DNA from: Dehalococcoidales bacterium
GTDB lineage: Bacteria > Chloroflexota > Dehalococcoidia > Dehalococcoidales > RBG-16-60-22
Assembly: GCA_030606585.1 (NCBI GenBank)
Contig: JAUWGD010000125.1
Span: 1 to 5,130, forward strand
DNA length: 5,130 nucleotides
Reading direction: 5' to 3'
Program-made: the position numbers and the translations under genes
Notes under the pieces: model-generated
Seen by the model: only the letters and a program-made list of their open reading frames with translations
The model's database searches: none
Told to the model about the DNA's origin: nothing
Shown here: positions 1 through 5,130 of the stretch, piece by piece
Position numbering within the stretch: position 1 is the stretch's first letter
How the letters are laid out: the number at the start of each line of letters is the position of its first letter

Positions 1-56
1 TCCCCCCACCGTCAGCCAATTGTCAAAAATTAATTAGAGTTTTATTAAGAAAAAAC

Positions 57-84
57 TTGACATGGCTACTTGTTTTGGTAAAAC
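57..84 (+). promoter_or_regulatory. probable sigma70-type promoter of recA
   Basis: A perfect -35 hexamer TTGACA (57-62) is followed after 16 bases by TAAAAC (79-84), a 4 of 6 match to TATAAT. An alternative pairing is TTGTTT (70-75) with TATTAT (93-98), 17 bases apart. The bases before the -35 box (about 25-56) are rich in A and T, as in an UP element. Transcription from the first pair would begin near 91, giving a leader of about 24 bases before the recA ATG. No gene is supportable in 1-56. The choice between the two pairings is inference. Confidence 0.6.
72..84. promoter_or_regulatory. short inverted repeat over the recA promoter, possible operator
   Basis: GTTTT (72-76), centre GGT (77-79) and AAAAC (80-84) form a perfect 5-base inverted repeat that covers the proposed -10 box. 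A repressor bound here would block recA transcription. It does not match the Bacillus-type (GAAC-N4-GTTC) or Escherichia-type (CTG-N10-CAG) LexA box. A 5-base arm in AT-rich DNA can easily arise by chance, so this is a weak call. Confidence 0.2.
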
Positions 85-114
85 TGTTGTGCTATTATCT
101 GGTTGAGGCGAGAG

Positions 115-1131
115 ATGACCACGGAGAGAGAAAAGGCACTGGAACTGGCTATTGGCCAGATAGAAAAGCGGTTCGGCAAGGGCTCCATCATGAAGTTGGG
201 GGAGTCAGCCACACTGCCGCCAATAGCAGCCATTCCTACCGGCTCCCTGGCTTTAGACCTGGCCCTGGGTATCGGAGGGATACCCAGAGGGCGTATCACG
301 GAAATATTCGGACCCGAGTCATCCGGAAAAACTACCTTAGCCCAGCATATCATCGCAGAAGCACAAAAAAGAGGAGGTACGGTTGCCTATATAGATGCAG
401 AGCATGCCCTTGATCCCTCTTACGCCGCCAATTGCGGCGTCAACGTTGACGAACTGCTCATCTCACAACCGGATACCGGCGAGCAGGCTCTGGAGATTAC
501 CGAAGCGCTGGTAAGGAGTAGCGCCATTGATGTGATAATTATTGATAGCGTCGCCGCTCTGGTTCCCCGGGCTGAAATCGAGGGGGATATGGGAGACCCG
601 CAGATGGGTCTGCAGGCCCGCCTTATGTCACAGGCCCTGAGGAAACTCGCCGCTGCCATCGGACGGTCCGGGACAGCGGTGGTATTCATCAACCAGCTGA
701 GAGAAAAGGTGGGCATTGTCTACGGTAATCCTGAGGTGACTACCGGGGGCAGAGCGCTGAAGTTCTATAGCTCGGTAAGGATTGATCTGAGGCGCGCGGA
801 GACCATCAAGCAAGGAACCGAAGCGTTAGGCAGTCGTGTTAGAGTTAAGGTAGTAAAAAATAAGGTTGCACCTCCGTTCCGGACAGCCGAGTTTGACATT
901 ATGTTCGACCACGGCATAAGCAAAGAGGGCAACCTACTTGATATTGGTTTAGAGCTGGGGCTGTTAAGTAAAGCCGGAGCCTTTTTCTCTTACGGTGACA
1001 TCCGCCTCGGGCAGGGCCGGGAAAGCGCCAAGCAACACCTCACGCAAAATCCTGAGCTCGCCCAGGAAATTGAAGAGCGGATAAGAGCCTCAGCCAGCAC
1101 TACCCATACCGAAACGCCTGAAGCAGAGTAA
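115..1131 (+). CDS. recA: RecA recombinase
   Basis: RecA is the ATP-dependent strand-exchange protein of homologous recombination; in many bacteria its filament on single-stranded DNA also triggers LexA self-cleavage. The 338-residue product is full length. Visible landmarks are Walker A GPESSGKT (66-73), DAEHALD with catalytic Glu96, Walker B IIIDSVAAL (141-149, Asp144), loop L1 around EIEGDMGDPQMG (154-165), FINQLREK with Gln194 opening loop L2, KNK (248-250) and a short acidic tail. I chose ATG at 115 because GAGG (105-108) lies 6 bases upstream and because this start puts Glu96, Gln194, Lys248 and Lys250 at the same numbers as in E. coli RecA. A TTG at 103 would add four residues but has no ribosome-binding site. 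It has its own promoter and a terminator after it. No intein or frameshift is seen. Confidence 0.98.
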   Translation: MTTEREKALELAIGQIEKRFGKGSIMKLGESATLPPIAAIPTGSLALDLALGIGGIPRGRITEIFGPESSGKTTLAQHIIAEAQKRGGTVAYIDAEHALDPSYAANCGVNVDELLISQPDTGEQALEITEALVRSSAIDVIIIDSVAALVPRAEIEGDMGDPQMGLQARLMSQALRKLAAAIGRSGTAVVFINQLREKVGIVYGNPEVTTGGRALKFYSSVRIDLRRAETIKQGTEALGSRVRVKVVKNKVAPPFRTAEFDIMFDHGISKEGNLLDIGLELGLLSKAGAFFSYGDIRLGQGRESAKQHLTQNPELAQEIEERIRASASTTHTETPEAE

Positions 1132-1180
1132 CAGGCATTTACCGGGATAAACCGGGCTTAAAAAATAGAGGGTAAATAAC

Positions 1181-1208
1181 AAGGCTGAGGCACAGACTTC
1201 AGCCTTTT
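1181..1208 (+). terminator. probable Rho-independent terminator after recA
   Basis: AAGGCTGA (1181-1188) pairs perfectly with TCAGCCTT (1199-1206). A G-T wobble (1189/1198) and a G-C pair (1190/1197) extend the stem to 10 pairs with a 6-base loop. The right arm runs into TTTT (1205-1208) and then TGTTTATT. The T tract is short and interrupted, so termination is probably partial, which would let some recA transcripts read into recX. Confidence 0.65.
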
Positions 1209-1234
1209 GTGTTTATTAAAGGGTTTGTTAGTTA

Positions 1235-1870
1235 ATGAGTAAAATAACCAGACTGGTGGCAGGGAAGAGCCGGGAGAAGCGGGTAAACGTTCACCTGGAC
1301 GGCAAGTACGCCTTCAGCCTGCTGGCTGAAGTAGTCCTGAAAGAGGGCTTGAGGGTCGGGCAGGAATTGTCCGACGCAGAGCTGGAAACGCTGACGGGAG
1401 TCAACCGCTACCAGCGCTGCCTGAACGCAGCCATCCGTTACCTCGGCTACCGACCGCGCAGCGAGGCCGAGATAAGACAGAGACTCAAGAAGCACGGATT
1501 CGATAGCGCCCCCACCGAGAAGGCTCTCGCCAGACTGAAAGAGCAGGGACTGGTGGATGATACCGCCTTCGCCCGGTTCTGGAAAGACAACCGGGAGTCA
1601 TTCAGTCCCCGCAGTCGCTGGTTGACGAAGCTGGAACTACAACGAAAGGGACTGGGTAACGATATCATAGAACAGGTTGTCAGCGAGGTGGATGACAGCG
1701 ACAGCGCCTACCGGGCGGCCCTCAGTAAAGCCCGCCGCCTGTCCCCGGCCGACTACCAGATATTCCGCCGCCGACTGGGAGGCCACCTGGGGCGGAGGGG
1801 CTTCGGCTATGACGTCATCAACGAGACGGTAGCCAGAGTCTGGAAAGAGTACGGAGGAGTAACCGAATAA
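1235..1870 (+). CDS. recX: RecX family regulatory protein
   Basis: RecX binds the groove of RecA filaments and usually limits or tunes RecA activity, including its ATPase and strand exchange. The 211-residue product has the expected all-helical, three-repeat layout: an N-terminal region with VNVHLDGKYAFSLLAEVV (18-35), then RYLGYRPRSEAEIRQRL (68-84) leading to the family hallmark LKEQGLVDDTAFARFW (101-116), then SPRSRWLTKLELQRKG (124-139), and a last repeat FRRRLGGHLGRRGFGYDVIN (177-196). The ATG at 1235 is preceded by AAAGGG (1218-1223) at 11 bases, a modest and somewhat distant site. It lies 103 bases after recA, downstream of a probable terminator, so I infer a lower level than RecA through read-through. 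RecX directly after RecA is a classic arrangement and strengthens the call. Confidence 0.93.
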   Translation: MSKITRLVAGKSREKRVNVHLDGKYAFSLLAEVVLKEGLRVGQELSDAELETLTGVNRYQRCLNAAIRYLGYRPRSEAEIRQRLKKHGFDSAPTEKALARLKEQGLVDDTAFARFWKDNRESFSPRSRWLTKLELQRKGLGNDIIEQVVSEVDDSDSAYRAALSKARRLSPADYQIFRRRLGGHLGRRGFGYDVINETVARVWKEYGGVTE

Positions 1871-1946
1871 ATCACATCGTTTTTATATGAAATATCCGCG
1901 GGAATACCCGTTAAATTGCTAAAAATTGATAATCATACAATAAAGA

Positions 1947-1957
1947 AAGGAGGGAGG
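1947..1957 (+). promoter_or_regulatory. very strong ribosome-binding site of rny
   Basis: AAGGAGG (1947-1953) followed at once by GAGG (1954-1957) gives two overlapping Shine-Dalgarno registers, 9 and 5 bases before the ATG at 1963. It is the strongest such site in the window and fixes the rny start. In the 92-base gap upstream, TACAAT (1936-1941) resembles a -10 box, but I found no convincing -35 partner at the right distance. A small stem, CGGG-AATA-CCCG (1899-1910), has no T tract after it. Confidence 0.8.
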
Positions 1958-1962
1958 TCGAA

Positions 1963-3507
1963 ATGATAACTTTAGGCACTATTGAATTAGTAGCCATATT
2001 CTTCATTTTTATCATTGGTGCCGTACTGGGCGGCATGGCGGCTTTTCTTTCCCGCCGTCTCATCTTCAACCGTCAATTGCGCATTGCCGAGAGAAAAGCA
2101 GCCAAGATGGTTGGCGAAGCCAGGAACGAATCCAAAGATATACTGCAAGAAGCCCAGGAAGAGGCCAAGCGAATAAAAGGATCGGCCGACAGCGACTACC
2201 GCGAACGGCGCGCCGAGCTGCAGCGCCAGGAAAACAGACTTAATCAAAAACAGGAGACCCTTGACCGCAAGCTGGAAGGTGTCGAGCAGCGCGACCGCAA
2301 TATGACCAATAAAGAAAAGGAAATAGAAACGACCCGGAACCAGCTCGGAGAGCTCAAGGACAAGCAGTTAAAGCAGCTGGAACTCATTTCCGGAATGTCC
2401 AGCACAGAGGCAAAACAGACACTACTCGACGCTATGGAGGTCGAAATGCAACAGGAAGCCTCCAGGCGCCTCCACCAGTGGGAAAGCAAATTGAAAGAAG
2501 GGGCCGACGAAATATCCCAGGAGATACTGGCATCGTCCATACAGCGCAGCGCCTCGGAAATAGTTGCGGAAACCACAGTTTCGGTAGTCGCCCTTCCCAA
2601 TGATGAAATGAAGGGGAGGCTAATCGGCCGGGAGGGCCGTAACATCCGGGCACTGGAGCAGGCCACCGGCGTCGACCTTATTATTGACGATACCCCGGAG
2701 GCGGTAACGATATCCAGCTTCGACCCCGTCCGCCGGGAAGTCGCACGCGTAGCTTTGAACCGGCTAATTCTTGACGGCCGCATTCATCCGGCACGCATTG
2801 AAGAGATGGCCAACAAGGCTAAGGAAGAAGTGGATGCCGATATCCAGAACTCCGGCGAGCAGGCAGCCCTCCAACTGGGAGTGCAGCTGCACCCCGAGCT
2901 GATAAAGTTGCTGGGTCGTCTCAAGTTCCGCACCAGTTACGGGCAGAACGCCCTGGAACACAGCATGGAAGTCGCTTACCTGGCCGGCATGATTGCCGCA
3001 GAACTGGGGGCCGATGTTAATACCGCCAAGAAGGCCGGCCTGCTGCACGATATCGGCAAAGCTGTGGACCGCGAGGTGGAAGGGACCCATGCCGCCATCG
3101 GCGCCGACCTCGTCAAGCAGTGGGAAAAATCACCCGAGGTACTTCTGGGCGTCGCCGAGCATCACCTCGAGACCAGCGATACCAGCATCTGGGGTTACAT
3201 CACCTCGGCGGCCGACGCCATCAGCAGCGCCCGACCCGGCGCGCGGCGGGAATCGCTGGAGAGTTACCTGAAGCGACTCAAAGCCCTGGAGGATATTGCC
3301 GACAGCTTCAATGGAGTCGAGAAGTCCTTTGCCATCCAGGCCGGGCGTGAAGTACGCATCCTGGTCAAGCCGGAAACCATCGATGACCTGGGAGCCATGA
3401 GACTGGCGCGAGACATCGTGAAGAAGGTTGAAGAGAGCCTCAACTACCCGGGGCAGATAAAGGTCACCGTCATCAGGGAGACCCGTGCTGTCGACTACGC
3501 CAAATAA
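1963..3507 (+). CDS. rny: ribonuclease Y, membrane-anchored endoribonuclease
   Basis: RNase Y is a single-strand endoribonuclease that starts decay and processing of many mRNAs, doing the job RNase E does in E. coli; it is tethered to the inner face of the membrane. The 514-residue product matches the family length of about 520. In order it shows one N-terminal membrane helix (about 4-29), a long charged coiled coil (about 37-190) rich in E, K, R and Q, a KH RNA-binding domain with GRLIGREGRNIR (218-229), and an HD metal-dependent domain with His333, LLHDIGK (His362, Asp363), GTHAAIGADL (His376), AEHH (400-401) and Asp418. The C-terminal portion contains the family segment PGQIKVTVIRE (496-506). 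All key residues are present. ymdB follows, as in B. subtilis, but here across a 173-base gap filled by repeats. An unusual internal start context is noted separately. Confidence 0.97.
   Translation: MITLGTIELVAIFFIFIIGAVLGGMAAFLSRRLIFNRQLRIAERKAAKMVGEARNESKDILQEAQEEAKRIKGSADSDYRERRAELQRQENRLNQKQETLDRKLEGVEQRDRNMTNKEKEIETTRNQLGELKDKQLKQLELISGMSSTEAKQTLLDAMEVEMQQEASRRLHQWESKLKEGADEISQEILASSIQRSASEIVAETTVSVVALPNDEMKGRLIGREGRNIRALEQATGVDLIIDDTPEAVTISSFDPVRREVARVALNRLILDGRIHPARIEEMANKAKEEVDADIQNSGEQAALQLGVQLHPELIKLLGRLKFRTSYGQNALEHSMEVAYLAGMIAAELGADVNTAKKAGLLHDIGKAVDREVEGTHAAIGADLVKQWEKSPEVLLGVAEHHLETSDTSIWGYITSAADAISSARPGARRESLESYLKRLKALEDIADSFNGVEKSFAIQAGREVRILVKPETIDDLGAMRLARDIVKKVEESLNYPGQIKVTVIRETRAVDYAK
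2436..2448 (+). promoter_or_regulatory. possible internal translation start in rny (Met162)
   Basis: GGAGGTCGAAATG here is identical to the 13 bases covering the ribosome-binding site and ATG of rny itself (1953-1965). The internal ATG (2446-2448) is in frame, with GGAGG 5 bases before it. Initiation here would give a protein of 353 residues with the KH and HD domains but without the membrane helix and most of the coiled coil. The match is seen directly; use of the site is inference. The real start has an additional AAGGAGG upstream that this copy lacks. Confidence 0.3.
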
Positions 3508-3514
3508 GGTGGAC

Positions 3515-3547
3515 CGTCATTGCGAGGAGCATAGCGAGGAAGCAATC
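3515..3547. repeat. short interspersed repeat, type GTCATTGCGAGG...GAAGCAATC
   Basis: This 33-base unit starts CGTCATTGCGAGG and ends GAAGCAATC. ATTGC (3519-3523) and GCAAT (3542-3546) are inverted ends. Inside, GCGAGGAGCATA (3522-3533) is followed directly by GCGAGGAAGCAA (3534-3545), a degenerate 12-base tandem. The type recurs in intergenic DNA of many unrelated bacterial genomes and is often mistranslated as peptides like RHCEEHSDEAI; here that frame reads RHCEEHSEEAI. The recognition is from memory. The unit carries no gene and begins 7 bases after the rny stop codon. Confidence 0.75.
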
Positions 3548-3571
3548 CGTAGCATAATCGCATTAAAGGTT

Positions 3572-3669
3572 GTCATTCCAGCGCAGGCTTCAGCCCGAGT
3601 TCAGCCCGAGGGCTGGAATCCAGGGGATGGGATAAGGGATGGCTGGATTCTGGCTTTCGCCAGAATGAC
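3572..3669. repeat. palindromic interspersed repeat, GTCATTCCAGC...GCCAGAATGAC type, possible MITE
   Basis: The 98-base unit has inverted ends GTCATTC (3572-3578) and GAATGAC (3663-3669). Inside are two local palindromes: ATTCCAGC (3575-3582) with GCTGGAAT (3612-3619), and a perfect 8-pair hairpin ATTCTGGC-TTTC-GCCAGAAT (3647-3666). The type is common in bacterial intergenic DNA and is often mistranslated as VIPAQAGIQ...IPAFAGMT; the equivalent here is VIPAQAS...ILAFARMT. It resembles small non-autonomous or REP-like elements and encodes nothing. No T tract follows the last hairpin, so it is not an obvious terminator. No clear target-site duplication is visible. Confidence 0.75.
3589..3610. 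repeat. 11-base tandem duplication inside the palindromic repeat
   Basis: TTCAGCCCGAG occurs twice without a gap (3589-3599 and 3600-3610). It sits in the loop of the ATTCCAGC/GCTGGAAT stem. The second copy can still form CAGCC-CGAG-GGCTG with the right arm, so the duplication looks like replication slippage that enlarged an originally simple hairpin. Confidence 0.8.
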
Positions 3670-3680
3670 GGTGTAGTAGA

Positions 3681-4454
3681 ATGAAAATATTAGCCATAGG
3701 CGACATAATTGGCCGGCCGGGACGGCAGGCCGTACATGAATTTGTACGTAGTCTGCGCAAGCAATACAGTATCGGCCTGGTAATCGCCAACGGCGAGAAT
3801 ACCGCCGGGGGTTTCGGCCTGACCGTAAACACGGCGCGGGAATTGCTGGGCGACGGCATCGATATGCTCACATCCGGCAATCACATATGGGCCCAGAAAG
3901 AAATTATTCCCCACCTCGATGCCGACATGCCCATCCTGCGTCCGTTGAACTATCCATCCGGGGTGCCGGGGCGGGGCTACCTGCTCGCCGGCAAGACCCT
4001 GGTGGTGAACCTGATGGGCCGAGTCTTCATGAACAGCCTCGACTGCCCCTTCCGGGCTATGGACAAACTGCTGGAAGAACTCGACCCCAAACCCAAGGTT
4101 ATTATCGTGGACTTTCATGCCGAAGCGACCTCGGAGAAGGTAGCCATGGGTCACTACCTGGACGGGCGGGTCAGCGCCGTTCTGGGTACTCATACCCACG
4201 TCGGCACCATCGATACGAAGATACTCCCAGGAGGCACTGCTTACGTCACCGATATCGGCATGACCGGGCCGGAAGATTCGATCATCGGCGATGATGCCGA
4301 GGCCGTCATCCAGCGCTTCCTTACCCAGATGCCCCATCATCTTTCGGTAGGCAAGGGGAAGCCGGTTCTCAACGCTGTTCTGGTTGAGGTAGATAAAACC
4401 AGCGGCAGGGCTACCGGCATACAGCGCATTCAAAGGGAGATGACAGCGCCGTGA
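3681..4454 (+). CDS. ymdB: YmdB-family metallophosphoesterase (TIGR00282 type)
   Basis: This family comprises dinuclear-metal phosphodiesterases; B. subtilis YmdB hydrolyses cyclic mononucleotides in vitro and influences biofilm and motility decisions. The product is 257 residues, close to the family's usual length of about 260. Metal ligands fall where expected: Asp8 in GDIIGRPGR, Glu39-Asn40 in NGENTAGGFG, Asn67-His68 in TSGNHIW, His146 in VDFHAEATSEK, and His171/His173 in GTHTHVGT. TDIGMTGP (190-197) is a further family motif. No signal peptide is seen, so it is cytoplasmic. The ATG at 3681 is the only start that keeps Asp8 at the family position, but its ribosome-binding site is poor (GGTG, 3670-3673). 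It lies directly after an interspersed repeat, overlaps the next gene by 4 bases, and is unrelated to E. coli YmdB, a macrodomain protein. Confidence 0.94.
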   Translation: MKILAIGDIIGRPGRQAVHEFVRSLRKQYSIGLVIANGENTAGGFGLTVNTARELLGDGIDMLTSGNHIWAQKEIIPHLDADMPILRPLNYPSGVPGRGYLLAGKTLVVNLMGRVFMNSLDCPFRAMDKLLEELDPKPKVIIVDFHAEATSEKVAMGHYLDGRVSAVLGTHTHVGTIDTKILPGGTAYVTDIGMTGPEDSIIGDDAEAVIQRFLTQMPHHLSVGKGKPVLNAVLVEVDKTSGRATGIQRIQREMTAP

Positions 4455-5130
4455 GCGGGGTCGACCTGCACATTCACTCGACCGCCTCCGACGGTAAGTT
4501 TAGTCCTGAAACCATCGTCAGCAAGGCGGCTGCTCTCGGATTGAAGGTCATCGCCCTGACCGACCACGATTCCGTGGACGGAATACCTCCGGCGCTGGAG
4601 GCCGTAAAGGCATTTCCCGCACTGAGGCTCATCCCCGGCGTCGAAATCAGCACCGATTTAGCCGATGGCGAAGCCCATGTCCTGGGTTATTTTATCGACT
4701 ATACCAGCCGGGAACTGGGAGCGGCCCTGGAAAGGTTCCGCAATTCGCGGCAGGGAAGGGCGCGGGGGATGGTCTCCAAACTGGTCGCTATGGGAATCGA
4801 TATCGACTGGGCGCGGGTGCAGGAAATAGCCGGCGACGGCTCCATCGGGCGACCGCACATTGCCCGGGCTATGCTGGAAAAGGGCTATATCGCCACGTTT
4901 GAAGAGGCCTTTGATAAATATATCGAGCACGGCGGCCCGGCTTACGTCGATAGGGAGAAGATGACGCCGGAAGAAGCGGTAGAACTGATATTGCGTTCGC
5001 GGGGGCTGCCCGTGCTGGCGCACCCGTTCACCGTCAACGACCCGGAGGCCATGATAAAAAAGCTTAAAACAGTCGGGCTGGTCGGCGTTGAGACCTATTA
5101 TAAGGACAACACCGCCGAACAAACCGGGGC
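4451..5130 (+). CDS. PHP-domain phosphoesterase, TrpH/YciV-like, 3' end outside window
   Basis: The first 226 codons are present and open to the window edge. PHP metal motifs are clear: DLHIHS (5-10, His7 and His9), SDG with Asp14, LTDHD (36-40, Asp38 and His39), GVEIS with Glu65, EAHVLGY with His76, GRPHIARA with His136, and LAHP with His191. The final Asp-x-His motif would lie beyond the edge. Order and spacing fit the YciV/TrpH group, whose E. coli member removes the 3' phosphate from pAp-type 3',5'-bisphosphates and trims RNA 5' ends (RNase AM); a polymerase X or histidinol-phosphatase PHP domain fits less well. The start is GTG, overlapping the ymdB stop as GTGA, with AAAGGGAG (4432-4439) 11 bases upstream inside ymdB. 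This implies coupled translation. The exact substrate cannot be read from sequence. Confidence 0.9.
   Translation, partial: MSGVDLHIHSTASDGKFSPETIVSKAAALGLKVIALTDHDSVDGIPPALEAVKAFPALRLIPGVEISTDLADGEAHVLGYFIDYTSRELGAALERFRNSRQGRARGMVSKLVAMGIDIDWARVQEIAGDGSIGRPHIARAMLEKGYIATFEEAFDKYIEHGGPAYVDREKMTPEEAVELILRSRGLPVLAHPFTVNDPEAMIKKLKTVGLVGVETYYKDNTAEQTG

Noticed and set aside
1..36. Possible tail of an upstream plus-strand gene
   Set aside because: Two frames read about ten codons to a stop (31-33 and 35-37), too little to identify or support a gene.
103..117. Upstream TTG start for recA
   Set aside because: It would overlap the GAGG ribosome-binding site of the ATG at 115, has no site of its own, and would break the numbering match with other RecA proteins.
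1898..1911. Small stem after recX as a terminator
   Set aside because: Only four perfect pairs and no following T tract.
2244..2783. 179-codon minus-strand frame inside rny
   Set aside because: Serine- and arginine-rich composition typical of an antisense shadow of a coiled-coil gene; no start signal and no recognisable domain.
3515..3669. CRISPR-like array in the rny-ymdB gap
   Set aside because: The two repeats are different in sequence, there are no regularly spaced identical units, and no cas gene is nearby.
3485..3676. 63-codon plus-strand frame across the rny-ymdB gap
   Set aside because: Its sequence is the well-known spurious translation of interspersed repeats, overlapping the end of rny in another frame.
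3690..4433. 247-codon open frame on the minus strand, almost the full length of ymdB
   Set aside because: It lies antisense to a gene with all its metal ligands intact, its translation matches no family I know, and such long shadows are common in GC-rich codon-biased genes.
4658..5122. 154-codon minus-strand frame inside the PHP gene
   Set aside because: Antisense to clear PHP motifs; no recognisable protein features.

Overview
The window holds five consecutive plus-strand genes and no minus-strand gene: recA, recX, rny (RNase Y), a ymdB-type metallophosphoesterase, and the first 226 codons of a PHP-domain phosphoesterase that runs off the right edge. All four complete genes look intact and of normal length. 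There is no rRNA, tRNA, CRISPR array, insertion sequence or phage gene.

The gene content is bacterial. RNase Y next to a YmdB homologue, not far downstream of recA, is an arrangement known from Bacillus subtilis and other Gram-positive-like lineages. The recA-recX-rny-ymdB-PHP order, the moderately high GC and the flavour of the RecA sequence suggest Chloroflexota, possibly Dehalococcoidia. That placement is from memory of gene order and sequence style, not from a search.

Layout: positions 1-114 are an AT-rich leader with a sigma70-like promoter for recA. Between recA and recX (1132-1234) lies a probable Rho-independent terminator. Between recX and rny (1871-1962) there is a very strong Shine-Dalgarno sequence. 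Between rny and ymdB (3508-3680) the gap is almost filled by two different short interspersed palindromic repeats in tandem. ymdB and the PHP gene overlap by 4 bp (GTGA), implying translational coupling.

Functionally the left part is homologous recombination: RecA, and RecX, which modulates RecA filaments. The right part is RNA and nucleotide turnover: membrane-anchored endoribonuclease Y, a cyclic-nucleotide phosphodiesterase-like protein, and a PHP phosphoesterase of the type that degrades pAp or short RNA 5' ends. I found no convincing previously undescribed system. The items most worth a second look are an in-frame internal ATG in rny whose 13-base ribosome-binding context exactly copies that of the true start, and the double repeat that separates rny from ymdB and leaves ymdB with a poor ribosome-binding site.
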